Shown: positions 35,204-45,308, counted from the stretch's first letter. The stretch: 64,000 nucleotides of DNA from Rhizobium sullae (GCF_025200715.1 NZ_CP104143.1:2294001-2358000); one strand, 5' to 3'. Numbers and translations are program-made. Notes: generated by a model not told the origin, from the letters alone.

Positions 35204-36901
35204 ATGACCACCAAGCTTGAACGCCTCATCGACCAGGGCATAGGCCGCCTGCCGGCCGATATCGTCTTGAAAGGCGGACGTTTCTTCGATCTCGTGACCG
35301 GCGAACTCGTCGAATCCGACATCGCCATCGGCAGCGACCGCATCGTCGGCACCTGCGGCACCTATGAGGGCGAAACCGAGATCGACATCTCCGGCAGGAT
35401 CGTCGTTCCGGGCTTCATCGACACCCATCTCCACATCGAATCCTCGCTTGTTACGCCGCATGAATTCGACCGCTGCGTCCTGCCCTACGGCGTCACCACC
35501 GCCATCTGCGATCCGCACGAGATCGCCAACGTGCTCGGCACCGAAGGCATCCAGTTCTTTCTCGATTCGGCCCTCGAAACGATCATGGACATCCGCGTCC
35601 AGCTCTCCTCCTGCGTGCCCGCCACGCATCTTGAGACATCGGGCGCGGATCTGCCCGTCGAAAGGCTCCTTCCCTTCCGCGATCACCCGAAGGTCATCGG
35701 CCTTGCGGAGTTCATGAATTTCCCCGGCGTGATCCACAAGGATCCGGTCTGCATGGAAAAGCTCGCAGCTTTCCAGGGCGGTCATATCGATGGCCACGCA
35801 CCGTTGCTGCGCGGCATGAACCTCAACGGCTACCTCGCCACCGGAATCCGCACCGAGCATGAATGCACGACCGCAGCAGAGGCCCTCGAAAAGATCAGCA
35901 AGGGCATGCACATCCTTGTGCGCGAAGGCTCGGTCTCGAAGGATCTGAAGGCCTTGATGCCGATCATCACCGAACGTCTGTCGCCCTATCTCGCGCTTTG
36001 CACCGACGACCGCAATCCGCTCGATATCGCCGAACAGGGTCACCTCGACTACATGATCCGTACCGCAATCGCGAGCGGGGTCGAGCCGCTCGCGATCTAC
36101 CGCGCCGCCTCGATCTCCGCCGCCCGCGCCTTCGGGCTGATGGACCGCGGCCTAATCGCGCCCGGCTGGCGCGCCGATCTCGCCGTCATCGACAGCCTGG
36201 AGCGCTGCAAAGCCGAGATCGTCTTTTCCGCCGGCCGCCCCGTCACGGATGCACTCTTCGCCACCCGCAAACTGGTCGCGCCGGTGGGTCTCGACAGCGT
36301 CAAGGCCCGCCCCGTCAGTGCCGCCCATTTCAGCGTGCCGGCCAACGAGGACGAAACGGCGGTCATCGGCGTCACCCCCGGCAAGATCATCACCGAATTT
36401 CGCCGGCAGCGCCTGCCAACAAAGGGCAACCAGATCGGCATCGACCTCGAAAACGACATCATCAAGGTCGCCGTCATCGAGCGCCACGGCAAGAACGGCA
36501 ACCACGCCAACGGCTTCGTCCAGGGCTTCGGCCTGAAGAAAGGAGCGATCGCCTCCACCGTCGGCCATGACAGCCACAATATCTGTGTCGTCGGCGTCAA
36601 CGAGGACGATATGGCACGTGCCGCCAACCGCCTCGGAGACATCAAAGGCGGGTTCGTGGTCGTCGAGGACGGCAGGGTCACCGGCGAAATCGCCCTCCCC
36701 GTCGCCGGGCTGATGAGCCTCGAACCTTACGAAAAGGTCCGCGACACCCTCCATCATCTCCGAAAGGCAGCCTACGCGCTCGGCGCCACGTTAGAAGAGC
36801 CTTTCCTCCAGCTCGCCTTCCTGCCGCTGCCCGTGATCCCGCATCTAAAGATTTCGGACCGGGGAATGGTCGATGTGGACCGTTTCGTGCTGATCGGGTG
36901 A
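35204..36901 (+). CDS. adeC: Adenine deaminase
   Basis: Hydrolyses adenine to hypoxanthine and ammonia (EC 3.5.4.2), purine salvage or catabolism. A 565-residue amidohydrolase. [20 protein letters not shown] contains the H-x-H metal motif; [29 protein letters not shown] and [20 protein letters not shown] supply further ligands; the C-terminal domain ([20 protein letters not shown]) is typical of AdeC/Ade. GAGG lies 6 nt before ATG 35204; ATG 35198 is an alternative start. Rhizobia often carry two AdeC paralogs. Monocistronic. Confidence 0.95.
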   Translation: MTTKLERLIDQGIGRLPADIVLKGGRFFDLVTGELVESDIAIGSDRIVGTCGTYEGETEIDISGRIVVPGFIDTHLHIESSLVTPHEFDRCVLPYGVTTAICDPHEIANVLGTEGIQFFLDSALETIMDIRVQLSSCVPATHLETSGADLPVERLLPFRDHPKVIGLAEFMNFPGVIHKDPVCMEKLAAFQGGHIDGHAPLLRGMNLNGYLATGIRTEHECTTAAEALEKISKGMHILVREGSVSKDLKALMPIITERLSPYLALCTDDRNPLDIAEQGHLDYMIRTAIASGVEPLAIYRAASISAARAFGLMDRGLIAPGWRADLAVIDSLERCKAEIVFSAGRPVTDALFATRKLVAPVGLDSVKARPVSAAHFSVPANEDETAVIGVTPGKIITEFRRQRLPTKGNQIGIDLENDIIKVAVIERHGKNGNHANGFVQGFGLKKGAIASTVGHDSHNICVVGVNEDDMARAANRLGDIKGGFVVVEDGRVTGEIALPVAGLMSLEPYEKVRDTLHHLRKAAYALGATLEEPFLQLAFLPLPVIPHLKISDRGMVDVDRFVLIG

Positions 36902-36907
36902 GATTCG

Positions 36908-37198
36908 TTATCCGGCATTCGGCTTGGCGGTAAGCTCAAGACCGATGGCTCGTAGAACCGCCAATGTGGTCTCCAATGTCGGGTTCCCGTTCTCGCTCAG
37001 CGCCTTATATAGATGTTCGCGCGCAAGGCCGGCTTCCTTTGCAATTTTCGTCATTCCTTTGGCACGTGCGACCACGCCAAGGGCGGATGCGATAAATTTC
37101 GCATCTCCGGTTTCAAGCGCTTCCGTCAAAAAGACCTCGACCGCTTCGTCTGAATCGAGCGTCTGCGCTGGTTCGAAATCAAAAAGCTTCTCAGTCAT
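36908..37198 (-). CDS. Addiction-module antidote protein (HigA-like), orphan
   Basis: A 96-residue helix-turn-helix antitoxin of the putative addiction-module antidote family: DEAVEVFLTEALETGDAKFI, ASALGVVARAKGMTKIAKEA, GLAREHLYKALSENGNPTLE, TTLAVLRAIGLELTAKP. In this family the RelE-like toxin gene lies immediately upstream and overlaps by a few bases. Here only about 100 bp of toxin-like 3' sequence remain (37199-37295), so the antidote is probably an orphan. It ends 6 bp from adeC (convergent). An inverted repeat at 37305-37324 could be its operator. Confidence 0.85.
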   Translation of the reverse strand: MTEKLFDFEPAQTLDSDEAVEVFLTEALETGDAKFIASALGVVARAKGMTKIAKEAGLAREHLYKALSENGNPTLETTLAVLRAIGLELTAKPNAG

Positions 37199-37295
37199 CA
37201 GTTTCGTGCAGTTCCGCAGCAATCTTCTTCACTGTTCTATATCGATTTCGTGAATGCGTTTTGTCGCGCCACAGTCGGCGTCTGCTTGAGATTTA
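37191..37295 (-). pseudogene. Remnant of a HigB/RelE-like toxin 3' end
   Basis: The minus strand reads R-D-K-T-H-S...V-K-K-I-A-A-E-L-H-E-T-D-D-stop just before, and overlapping, the antidote ATG. The neighbouring frame supplies D-I-E-Q at the right place, giving a D-K-x-x-x...D-I-E-Q-x-K-K-I-A-A-E-L ending as in this toxin family, with an indel between. The N-terminal two thirds are absent. Confidence 0.45.
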
Positions 37296-37304
37296 TATTC
37301 GCAT

Positions 37305-37324
37305 TTGTAATTTATAACATACAA
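37305..37324. promoter_or_regulatory. Inverted repeat upstream of the antidote
   Basis: TTGTA-N10-TACAA within an AT-rich stretch between the alpha-glucosidase stop and the toxin remnant. Its position fits a former toxin-antitoxin operator. Confidence 0.35.
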
Positions 37325-37327
37325 TTG

Positions 37328-38965
37328 TCAAATCCGGCCACAAAACGCACTTAGCGCTTCAAGTTGGATCGACTCTCTGCCAATCGAACCGCCAGTTCCC
37401 GGCATATCGACCGGCTTGCCAAGTATCATTCCCGCGGGCAATCTGAACTCCGCCGCCTCTCGCGTCAGGTTGAACACGAAAAGCAGCTTCTCTCCGTCCT
37501 TCCCGCGCGTGAACGCCAGAAGGTCCTGATTTGTGTCTATGAATTCCATGTCGCCGTCGACGAGCGCCGGATACCGCTTCCGGAAGTCCAGCGTTCGCCG
37601 GTAGTGGGTGAGTACGGAATTGGTATCCGCTATCTGCGTGTCGGCGGATAGGGCGGCCTGCTCATAGGGTACCGGCAGCCAGCTTTTCTCCGCCGAGGTG
37701 AAGCCCGCATGCGCTTTGCCGGCCTCCCAGGGCATCGGCGTGCGGCATCCGTCGCGGCCCTTGAACGCTGGCCAGAAGCGAATGCCATAGGGATCGCGCA
37801 GGTCCTCGAAAGCCAGTTCAGCTTCGGCAAGCCCCAGCTCCTCACCCTGATAAAGGCAGATCGAACCGCGCAGCGCCGCGAGCACGGAAATCGCGAGCTT
37901 GGCGATCACCGGACACTCCTCCTCGGTCTTTGCGAACCGGCTCACATGGCGCTTGACGTCATGGTTGGAGAAGGCCCAGCACACCCAGCCGTCGACAACC
38001 GTTTTCTGAAAGCTCTCGACGCAGTTGCGAATATGCGCGGCGGTGAAATCCGGTCCGAGCAGATCGAAGGTGTAGCACATGTGCAGCTTGTCGCCCCCGG
38101 TCGTATAGGCCGCAACAGTCTTCAGCGACCGCGCCCCGTCTCCGACCTCGCCGACTGTCGCCCGCCCTTCATATCGATCGAGAAGCGCCCGCAAACGTCT
38201 CAGGAAATCGAGATTTTCCGGCCGCGTCTTGTCGTAGAGATGGTTCTGCATCCCGTAGGGATTGGTATCGGGCGCATCCAGGCCGCCGTCGCTCACGCCG
38301 GGCTCATGAGGTGGATTGTCGCGAAGCTGCTTGTCGCAGAAGTAGTAGTTGACCGTATCGAGGCGGAAGCCGTCGACGCCACGGTCGAGCCAGAACTTTA
38401 CCGTCTTCAATACGGCATCCTGGACATCCTCGTTGTGAAAGTTGAGATCCGGTTGCGAGGTCAGGAAATTGTGCTGGTAGTATTGGCGCCGTACGCCATC
38501 CCATTCCCAGCCCGGGCCGCCGAAAATCGAAAGCCAGTTGTTGGGTGCCGTGCCGTCGGGTTTCGGGTCGGCCCAGACATACCAGTCCGCCTTGGGATCC
38601 GTGCGGCTCAAGCGGCTCTCGATAAACCACGGGTGCTGGTCGGACGTATGCGAAATCACCTGGTCGATGATGACCTTTATCCCCAGCGAATGGGCGGTAA
38701 CCATCATCTCGTCGAAATCGTCTAGCGTGCCGAAAATCGGATCGACGTCGCAATAATCCGAGACATCGTAACCCATGTCCGCCATCGGCGATTTGAAGAA
38801 CGGCGAGAGCCAGATCGCGTCGACGCCGAGGTCGGCGATATGCGAAAGGCGGCGGGTGATGCCCTTGAGGTCCCCAAGACCGTCGCTGTTCGTATCCTGA
38901 AACGACCGTGGATAAACCTGATAGATGACCGCCCCCCGCCACCAGTCCGCTGCCTTTGTCGCCAT
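37328..38965 (-). CDS. GH13 alpha-glucosidase
   Basis: Hydrolyses alpha-glucosidic bonds in oligosaccharides (EC 3.2.1.20 or related). A 545-residue protein. WWRGAVIYQVYPRSFQDTNS is the GH13 oligo-alpha-glucosidase start; VIIDQVISHTSDQHPWFIES is region I; DGFRLDTVNYYF has the nucleophile Asp; ATVGEVGDGARS has the acid/base Glu; WAFSNHDVKRHVSRFA has the transition-state Asp. Close in type to rhizobial AglA, but no agl transporter genes are adjacent. ATG 38965 is preceded by GGAG. No signal peptide, so cytoplasmic. Confidence 0.92.
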   Translation of the reverse strand: MATKAADWWRGAVIYQVYPRSFQDTNSDGLGDLKGITRRLSHIADLGVDAIWLSPFFKSPMADMGYDVSDYCDVDPIFGTLDDFDEMMVTAHSLGIKVIIDQVISHTSDQHPWFIESRLSRTDPKADWYVWADPKPDGTAPNNWLSIFGGPGWEWDGVRRQYYQHNFLTSQPDLNFHNEDVQDAVLKTVKFWLDRGVDGFRLDTVNYYFCDKQLRDNPPHEPGVSDGGLDAPDTNPYGMQNHLYDKTRPENLDFLRRLRALLDRYEGRATVGEVGDGARSLKTVAAYTTGGDKLHMCYTFDLLGPDFTAAHIRNCVESFQKTVVDGWVCWAFSNHDVKRHVSRFAKTEEECPVIAKLAISVLAALRGSICLYQGEELGLAEAELAFEDLRDPYGIRFWPAFKGRDGCRTPMPWEAGKAHAGFTSAEKSWLPVPYEQAALSADTQIADTNSVLTHYRRTLDFRKRYPALVDGDMEFIDTNQDLLAFTRGKDGEKLLFVFNLTREAAEFRLPAGMILGKPVDMPGTGGSIGRESIQLEALSAFCGRI

Positions 38966-39234
38966 TTGCCGGATTCTCCGCGCCACTCGAAATGCGCACA
39001 GACTAAAGCCCGGAAAACAAAAAACAACTGCGCTGATGACCTCTTTTGGGCGGGACGCTCACGGCAAAGGAAATGCCGCTTATGGGCTTGTCCACATCTC
39101 GATCAACCCGCCGTCATTGGGGGTTGCAACGCCAAACCTTTGCGATAAGGTGCGCGTTGACTTGCACGTAACAGGTCAAAAACCGGGAACAAACGACTAA
39201 GAATAGGCAAAAAAGCCTGGAAAGGTGGCCCAAT

Positions 39235-40815
39235 ATGAACCATATAACGAAAAAATTTCTAGCCTCAGCAATGCTTGGCACATTGCTGGCCTTCTCGGCC
39301 CACGCGGCCACGCTAAACATCCACAATGGCGGCGACCCAACATCGCTCGATCCGCAAAAACTCTCCGGCGACTGGGAGAATCGTATCGCCGGCGACATCT
39401 TTGAAGGCCTCGTCACTGAAGACGCCAAGGATAATCCGATCCCGGCCCAGGCCGAAAGCTGGACCGTTTCGGATGACGGCAAGGTCTATACCTTCAAGCT
39501 TCGTGACGGCATCAAATGGTCCGACGGCCAGCCGGTGACGGCCGGAGATTTCGTCTTCGCCCTACAGCGCATCATGGACCCGAAGAACGCCGCCGACTAC
39601 GCCTATCTGCAGTCCACCATCAAGAATGCCGAAAAGATCAACAAGGGCGAGATCACCGATTTCAACCAGCTCGGCGTCAAGGCGATCGATGACAAGACGC
39701 TAGAGATCACCCTTGAAAACCCGACCCCCTATTTCATCAATGCCCTGATGCACTACACGGCCTATCCGCTGCCGAAGCATGTCGTCGAGGCCAAGGGCCA
39801 GGATTGGGTCAAGATCGGCAACATTGTTACCAACGGCCCTTACAAGCCAACGGAATGGGTTCCGGGCTCCCACGTCACCACCGTCAAGAACGATCAGTGG
39901 TACGGCGTGAAGGATCTGAAGATCGACGGCGCCAAGTTCTTCGTGCTCGAAGATCAGGAAGCTGCGCTGAAGCGCTACCGCGCCGGCGAATTCGATATCC
40001 TCACCGACTTCCCGACCGACCAGTATGAGTGGATGAAGACGAACCTGCCGGGCCAGGCGCATGTGGCTCCGTTTGCCGGCCTCTACTACTATGTCGTCAA
40101 CTCCACCAAGCCGCCATTCAGCGACAAACGCGTCCGTCAGGCGCTTTCCATGGCGATCAACCGCGAAGTCATTGGCCCGCAGATCCTTGGTACCGGTGAA
40201 CTGCCGGCTTACTCCTGGGTTCCGCCGGGCACAGCGAACTACGGTGAACCGGCCTATGTCTCCTGGAAGGATATGCCCTACGGCGAGAAAGTTGCTGAAG
40301 CCAAGAAGCTGCTTCAGGAAGCTGGCTTTGGTCCCGACAAACCGCTCCATGCCGTCTTGAGTTACAACACCAACGACAACCACAAGCGCATCGCCGTCGC
40401 GATCGCCTCTATGTGGAAGCCGCTCGGTGTTAATGTCGAGCTCGTCAACGCCGAAACCAAGGTGCATTATGACCAAATGCAGCGCGGTCAGGTCGAGATC
40501 GGCCGAGCTGGCTGGCTTGCGGATTACAACGATCCGGATAACTTCCTGAACCTGCTCGTCACCGGCGTTCAGATGAACTACGGCCGTTGGTCGAATCCCG
40601 AATACGACAAGCTGATCAAGGAAGGCAACGCGCAGACGGATCTCGCCAAGCGCGCTGAGATCTTCAAGAAGGCCGAGCAGCTGGCGCTGGATGAGTCCGC
40701 CGCCATGCCGATCTACTACTACGTCTCGAAAAACGTCGTCTCGCCGAAGATCGAGGGCTTCGTCGACAACGTGCAGGACATCCACCGTACGCGCTGGCTG
40801 TCGATGAAAGAGTAA
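39235..40815 (+). CDS. oppA: Peptide ABC transporter substrate-binding protein
   Basis: A 526-residue periplasmic protein with a signal peptide (residues 1-24, ending FSAHA; no lipobox). The SBP_bac_5 pattern is NGGDPTSLDPQKLSGDWENR, YTFKLRDGIKWSDGQPVTAG, PPFSDKRVRQALSMAINREV and QVEIGRAGWLADYNDPDNFL. It resembles OppA/MppA of oligopeptide importers; in S. meliloti the corresponding operon is annotated dpp. First gene of a five-gene operon; the 49-bp gap to the permease holds a stable stem-loop. AAAGGTGG lies upstream of ATG 39235. Confidence 0.93.
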   Translation: MNHITKKFLASAMLGTLLAFSAHAATLNIHNGGDPTSLDPQKLSGDWENRIAGDIFEGLVTEDAKDNPIPAQAESWTVSDDGKVYTFKLRDGIKWSDGQPVTAGDFVFALQRIMDPKNAADYAYLQSTIKNAEKINKGEITDFNQLGVKAIDDKTLEITLENPTPYFINALMHYTAYPLPKHVVEAKGQDWVKIGNIVTNGPYKPTEWVPGSHVTTVKNDQWYGVKDLKIDGAKFFVLEDQEAALKRYRAGEFDILTDFPTDQYEWMKTNLPGQAHVAPFAGLYYYVVNSTKPPFSDKRVRQALSMAINREVIGPQILGTGELPAYSWVPPGTANYGEPAYVSWKDMPYGEKVAEAKKLLQEAGFGPDKPLHAVLSYNTNDNHKRIAVAIASMWKPLGVNVELVNAETKVHYDQMQRGQVEIGRAGWLADYNDPDNFLNLLVTGVQMNYGRWSNPEYDKLIKEGNAQTDLAKRAEIFKKAEQLALDESAAMPIYYYVSKNVVSPKIEGFVDNVQDIHRTRWLSMKE

Positions 40816-40823
40816 GGAAAAAC

Positions 40824-40852
40824 GGCCCTTCCCGCAGTCTGCGGGAGGGGCC
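40824..40852 (+). terminator. oppA-oppB intercistronic stem-loop
   Basis: GGCCCTTCCCGCA (40824-40836) pairs with TGCGGGAGGGGCC (40840-40852) with one internal T/G. There is no U-tract, so it more likely protects the oppA mRNA from 3' decay than ends transcription. Confidence 0.75.
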
Positions 40853-40863
40853 GGTCCACGATC

Positions 40864-41787
40864 ATGATCAAATATGCACTCCGTCGATTGCTGTCGACGA
40901 TCCCCGTTCTCTGGATCGCCGTCACAGCCTGCTTTTTCGTTTTGCGCCTTGCCCCCGGCGGCCCCTTCGATGGCGAAAGGCCATTGCCGCCGGTCATCAT
41001 GAAGAACCTCGCGGCCCACTACAATCTGGATAAGCCGCTGATCCAGCAATATCTGATCTATGTCGGCGACCTGCTGAAAGGCGATCTTGGCCCGTCCTTC
41101 GCCAGCGAGGATTTCACCGTCGGGCAGCAGATCATGATCGGCTTGCCCTATACGTTCACGATCGGCACCGCCGCCTTCCTGCTCGCCATTCTCGTCGGCA
41201 TCACTGTCGGCTGTCTTGGGGCGCTCTACCAGAACAAGACGCCCGACTACGTTCTGGGCGCGCTCATTCTGATCGGCGTCGTGCTTCCCAACTTCCTGAT
41301 CGCTCCCATCCTGCAGCTCGTTTTCGGCATCCGCCTCGCATGGCTTCCAGTCGGTGGCTGGGGCGACGGCTCGTTCAAATTCCTCATCATGCCGATCGTT
41401 GTTCTGGCGCTGCCGCATGCCGGCCGCATATCGCGCATCACGCGCGGCTCGATGATCGAGGTCATGAGCCAGAACTTCATCCGCACCGCCAAGGCAAAGG
41501 GCATCGGCGCGCGCCTGACGGTCATGCGCCATGCGCTGAAGCCCGCCATGATGCCTGTCGTCTCCTATCTCGGACCAGCGGCAAGCTATCTTCTCACCGG
41601 CTCGCTGGTTGTCGAGAGCGTCTTCGGACTGCCCGGCATCGGCCGCTACTTCATCAACGCGGCGCTGAACCGCGACTACGGCATGGTTCTCGGAACGGTC
41701 ATCTTCTACATGGTGCTGATCGTCTTCCTCAACCTTCTCGTCGATATCGCCTATGCCTGGCTCGATCCGAAAGTGAGAAATAGATGA
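40864..41787 (+). CDS. oppB: Peptide ABC transporter permease
   Basis: A 307-residue inner-membrane protein of the OppB/DppB type. An N-terminal segment MIKYALRRLLSTIPVLWIAV enters the membrane, followed by five more hydrophobic helices. The cytoplasmic coupling motif is TAKAKGIGARLTVMRHALKP, and the C-terminal ESVFGLPGIGRYFINAALNR is family-typical. Overlaps oppC by 4 bp (ATGA). Confidence 0.95.
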   Translation: MIKYALRRLLSTIPVLWIAVTACFFVLRLAPGGPFDGERPLPPVIMKNLAAHYNLDKPLIQQYLIYVGDLLKGDLGPSFASEDFTVGQQIMIGLPYTFTIGTAAFLLAILVGITVGCLGALYQNKTPDYVLGALILIGVVLPNFLIAPILQLVFGIRLAWLPVGGWGDGSFKFLIMPIVVLALPHAGRISRITRGSMIEVMSQNFIRTAKAKGIGARLTVMRHALKPAMMPVVSYLGPAASYLLTGSLVVESVFGLPGIGRYFINAALNRDYGMVLGTVIFYMVLIVFLNLLVDIAYAWLDPKVRNR

Positions 41788-42701
41788 TCCTCAACCCCGC
41801 AAAACGCGAATTGCTCGCGGCTGAACTTTTGCAGGCCGAAGGCCTTGCCCCCGAAGGCCGCTCGCTCACCAAGGATGCACTCCGCCGCCTCTCGCACAAC
41901 AAGGCCGCCGTGCTTTCCATCGCGGTGCTGGCGCTGCTCATCCTCACAGCCTTCCTCGGCCCCTATGCCATTCCATTCAACTATGAAGATCCGGACTGGG
42001 CCGCCTTCCGCATACCGCCGGACTTTGCCAGCGGCCATTACTTCGGCACCGATCCGAACGGCCGCGACCTGCTGGCCCGCGTACTTTACGGCACCCGCGT
42101 CTCGCTTGCCGTCGCGCTGACGGCAACCGTCGTCTCCGTGGTTATCGGCGTGCTATACGGCGCCGTCTCCGGCTATATCGGCGGCAGGCTGGATTCAGTC
42201 ATGATGCGCTTCGTCGATATCATGTACGCGCTTCCCTACATCCTCTTCGTGATCCTGCTAATGGTGATCTTCGGCCGCAACGTCTATCTGCTCTTCGCCG
42301 CCATCGGCGCGCTGGAGTGGCTGACCATGGCTCGCATCGTCCGCGGCCAGACGCTGTCGATCAAGCAGCGCGAGTTCATCGAGGCCGCGCGCGCCTCGGG
42401 GCAGAGGCCTTTCAAGATCATCCTCAAGCATATCATCCCGAACCTCATCGGTCCGGTGGTCATCTTTGCGGCGCTCACCGTTCCCGAAATCATCGCCACG
42501 GAGAGTTTCCTTTCCTATCTCGGCTTCGGCGTCCAGGAGCCGCTGACCTCGCTCGGCACGCTGATTGCCGAAGGCACGGATGCCATGGAAAGCATGCCCT
42601 GGCTGCTGGTCTTCCCGGCAAGCTTCCTCGTCGCGCTGCTGCTCAGCCTGCTCTTCATCGGCGACGGCCTGCGCGACGCGTTCGACCCGAAGGATCGCTG
42701 A
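41784..42701 (+). CDS. oppC: Peptide ABC transporter permease
   Basis: A 305-residue inner-membrane protein, OppC/DppC type, with a soluble N-terminus (residues 1-45), six hydrophobic helices, the H-x-F-G-T-D-x-x-G-R-D motif (HYFGTDPNGRDLLARVLYG) and the coupling loop FIEAARASGQRPFKIILKHI. C-terminal LLSLLFIGDGLRDAFDPK is typical. Forms a heterodimer with OppB; linked to both neighbours by overlap or a 2-bp gap. Confidence 0.95.
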   Translation: MILNPAKRELLAAELLQAEGLAPEGRSLTKDALRRLSHNKAAVLSIAVLALLILTAFLGPYAIPFNYEDPDWAAFRIPPDFASGHYFGTDPNGRDLLARVLYGTRVSLAVALTATVVSVVIGVLYGAVSGYIGGRLDSVMMRFVDIMYALPYILFVILLMVIFGRNVYLLFAAIGALEWLTMARIVRGQTLSIKQREFIEAARASGQRPFKIILKHIIPNLIGPVVIFAALTVPEIIATESFLSYLGFGVQEPLTSLGTLIAEGTDAMESMPWLLVFPASFLVALLLSLLFIGDGLRDAFDPKDR

Positions 42702-42703
42702 AG

Positions 42704-43696
42704 ATGACCGACACCCTTCTCGAACTCAAAGACTACTCAATCACCTTCGAGACGCCGGACGGCCAGGTGAAGGCCGTCTCAAACATGAACCTCACGATCA
42801 AGCGCGGCGAACGCATCGCGATCGTCGGCGAGTCCGGCTCCGGCAAGAGCCAGACGTTCCTGGGCATCATGGGCCTGCTCGCCAAGAACGGCAGGACCAC
42901 AGGCCAGGCGCTGCTCGAAGGCAGGGACGTGCTGTCGCTGAAACCGCGCGAACTCGATCGGGTGCGCGGCAAGGACATGGCCATGGTCTTCCAGGACCCC
43001 ATGACCGCCTTGAATCCGTCTCTCAGGATTTCCCGGCAACTGACGGAACAGCTTGAGGTTCATCGCGGCTTCACCGCACGCGCGGCCTCTGCCGAAGCGC
43101 TCGACATGCTGAAGCGCGTCGGCATCCCCGACCCCACGCGCCGCTTCAACCTCTATCCGCACGAGCTGTCCGGCGGCATGCGGCAGCGCATCGTGATTGC
43201 CATGGCGCTGCTCACCAAGCCGAAGCTTCTGATTGCCGACGAGCCCACCACTGCGCTCGACGTCACCATCCAGGCGCAGATTCTCGATCTCTTCAACGAT
43301 CTGACGGCCGAGATGAATACGGCGCTCGCGATGATCACTCACGATCTCGGCGTCGTTGCCGGCCTCGCCGATCGCGTCGCGGTCATGTATGCCGGCCGCA
43401 TCGTCGAGGAAGCGCCGGTCGACGAGCTCTTCGAGAATCCGGCACATCCGTATACGGCGGCGCTGCACGCGGCGATCCCGCGACCGGATCAGGATGTCGA
43501 TCAGCTCGTCGTCATTCCCGGACGGCCGCCGAACCTGCAGCACCTGCCGAAGGGCTGCAACTTCTCGCCGCGCTGTCCAAAGGTAGAGGACGACTGCATC
43601 GATCATCCGCCGCCGCTCGAAACGCTGGCACCGCGTCATTGCGCAGCCTGCTTCCATCCCTTCCCGCGAATCGAGGAGCTTTTGAACCATGGCTGA
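42704..43696 (+). CDS. oppD: Peptide ABC transporter ATPase
   Basis: A 330-residue ATPase. Walker [21 protein letters not shown]-loop [14 protein letters not shown], signature [15 protein letters not shown], Walker [14 protein letters not shown], switch His [11 protein letters not shown]. The C-terminal oligopeptide-transporter domain has Cys residues in [15 protein letters not shown] and RHCAACF, consistent with the 4Fe-4S site seen in this family. The ORF extends upstream in frame, but ATG 42704 right after the oppC stop is the start. Overlaps oppF by 8 bp. Confidence 0.95.
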   Translation: MTDTLLELKDYSITFETPDGQVKAVSNMNLTIKRGERIAIVGESGSGKSQTFLGIMGLLAKNGRTTGQALLEGRDVLSLKPRELDRVRGKDMAMVFQDPMTALNPSLRISRQLTEQLEVHRGFTARAASAEALDMLKRVGIPDPTRRFNLYPHELSGGMRQRIVIAMALLTKPKLLIADEPTTALDVTIQAQILDLFNDLTAEMNTALAMITHDLGVVAGLADRVAVMYAGRIVEEAPVDELFENPAHPYTAALHAAIPRPDQDVDQLVVIPGRPPNLQHLPKGCNFSPRCPKVEDDCIDHPPPLETLAPRHCAACFHPFPRIEELLNHG

Positions 43697-44672
43697 ACGA
43701 TCGCTGCTGAGGGTCGAGAACCTGACGACCCAGTTCGAACTGCCCGCGAAGGGCTTCTTCAAGCCGCCGGTGATGCTGACGGCGGTCAATAATGTCAGCT
43801 TCGACCTGAAGGAGGGCCGCACACTCGGAATCGTCGGCGAATCCGGTTGCGGAAAATCCACGCTCGGCCGCTCCATCCTGCGGCTCCTGCGCTCGCAGAA
43901 AGGCCGAATACTCTGGCAAGGCCGCAACCTGCTGGACCTCTCGGATGAGGAGATGCGTGCTGCACGCCGCGACATGCAGATCATCTTCCAGGATCCGATC
44001 GCATCACTCGACCCGCGTATGACGGTCGGCGACATCATCGCTGAACCGCTAACGGTCTTCGAGCCGAAACTTTCCAAAGCGCAGCGCCTCGAACGTGTAC
44101 GCGAGATCATGAGCGCCGTCGGCCTCGTGCCGGAAATGATCAACCGCTACCCGCATGAGTTCTCCGGCGGCCAGGCACAGCGCATCGGCATCGCCCGCGC
44201 GGTTGTGACAAGGCCGAAGCTCATCATCTGCGACGAGCCGGTGTCGGCGCTGGACGTGTCGATCCAGGGGCAGGTCATCACGCTCCTGCGCAAGCTCCGC
44301 AAGGAGTTCGGCCTGACGCTGATCTTCATCAGCCACGACCTTTCCGTCGTGCGGCTGATCTCGGACGACGTGCTCGTGCTCTATCTCGGCAAGGTGGTGG
44401 AAGCTGGCGATTGCCAAACGGTCTTCGAACATCCCGCGCATCCTTATACGCAGGCACTGTTTTCGGCCGCCCCCATCCCCGATCCGAAGCTTGCCCGCCA
44501 GCGCACACGCATCCGCCTACAGGGCGATCCGCCCTCGCCGCTGAACCCGCCGAAGGGCTGCGTCTTCTCGCCCCGCTGCTGGAAGGCGACGGACATCTGC
44601 CGGACGGAAATGCCGCCGACCGAGCATGTGCGTCCGGGCCAAACGGCAGCCTGCTACCACATGGATCGGTAA
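43689..44672 (+). CDS. oppF: Peptide ABC transporter ATPase
   Basis: A 327-residue partner ATPase of OppD. Walker A IVGESGCGKSTLGRSILRL, Q-loop IIFQDPIASLDPRMT, signature FSGGQAQRIGIARAV, Walker B LIICDEPVSALDV, switch His FISHDLSVVRL. Its C-terminal Cys cluster is GCVFSPRCWKATDIC plus TAACYHM. Last gene of the operon; no strong terminator is evident before the next gene at 44813. Confidence 0.95.
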   Translation: MAERSLLRVENLTTQFELPAKGFFKPPVMLTAVNNVSFDLKEGRTLGIVGESGCGKSTLGRSILRLLRSQKGRILWQGRNLLDLSDEEMRAARRDMQIIFQDPIASLDPRMTVGDIIAEPLTVFEPKLSKAQRLERVREIMSAVGLVPEMINRYPHEFSGGQAQRIGIARAVVTRPKLIICDEPVSALDVSIQGQVITLLRKLRKEFGLTLIFISHDLSVVRLISDDVLVLYLGKVVEAGDCQTVFEHPAHPYTQALFSAAPIPDPKLARQRTRIRLQGDPPSPLNPPKGCVFSPRCWKATDICRTEMPPTEHVRPGQTAACYHMDR

Positions 44673-44812
44673 TTCGCGTCTGTCCTGGGTCAGATCGCGG
44701 GCAACACGCGGGCTGCCGGGACCTGCCTCGGAGCGGAACAATTCGCGCTCCGAGGCAGTTCACCCCTACACAAGCATGAGGGTCACTGCAGGGGCTCCGA
44801 AAGGAGGAGAAA

Positions 44813-45148
44813 ATGCTCAAGTTGATATCCAATGCCGGCCTTGTGCTGGCGCTTACGCTCGGAGGCGCTGTCGCGCCCGCGTCCTTTGCTCAGGCTCAGG
44901 ATCTTGAGTTCCGCATCGGTCCGGACGGCGCACGCATCTACGAACGCGATCGCTATGATCGTTATCGCGACGACTACCGCCGGGGCTGCAGCCCGCGCGA
45001 GGCACAGATAGCCGCTCGCGAATCCGGCTTACGCCGCGCTGAGGTCGTCCGCGTGACGAACCGTAGCGTCACGGTGCAAGGCTGGACCCGTTACGGCCCG
45101 GACCGCATCGTCTTCGCGAACCGCCGGGGCTGCCCGGAGATCGGATAG
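44813..45148 (+). CDS. Small exported protein of unknown function
   Basis: A 111-residue protein with a signal peptide (LKLISNAGLVLALTLGGAVA to the Ala-Gln cleavage region near residue 29). The mature part has an Arg/Tyr/Asp-rich linker (ARIYERDRYDRYRDDYRRGC) and a compact domain, REAQIAARESGLRRAEVVRV then TNRSVTVQGWTRYGPDRIVF, with two Cys that may pair. It resembles small rhizobial periplasmic proteins; no function is known. Strong AAAGGAGGAGAAA ribosome site and an intrinsic terminator after the stop. Confidence 0.78.
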   Translation: MLKLISNAGLVLALTLGGAVAPASFAQAQDLEFRIGPDGARIYERDRYDRYRDDYRRGCSPREAQIAARESGLRRAEVVRVTNRSVTVQGWTRYGPDRIVFANRRGCPEIG

Positions 45149-45163
45149 GCGATCTGCGACATG

Positions 45164-45189
45164 AGCCCGCCGTCGCCGGCGGGCTTTTT
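45164..45189 (+). terminator. Intrinsic terminator
   Basis: AGCCCGCCG (45164-45172) pairs with CGGCGGGCT (45177-45185), followed by TTTTT, just after the small exported protein gene. Confidence 0.88.
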
Positions 45190-45308
45190 GCGTCAGCCAT
45201 TTTAGGGTCGATTGCCCGGTTTGGCAAAACTGCAACTTCCTGATGATTGTCCTTTCACAAGCTTCAGCTAGGAGGAATCGGCCCAATCATGGGCGGGGGA
45301 TTCTTTTC

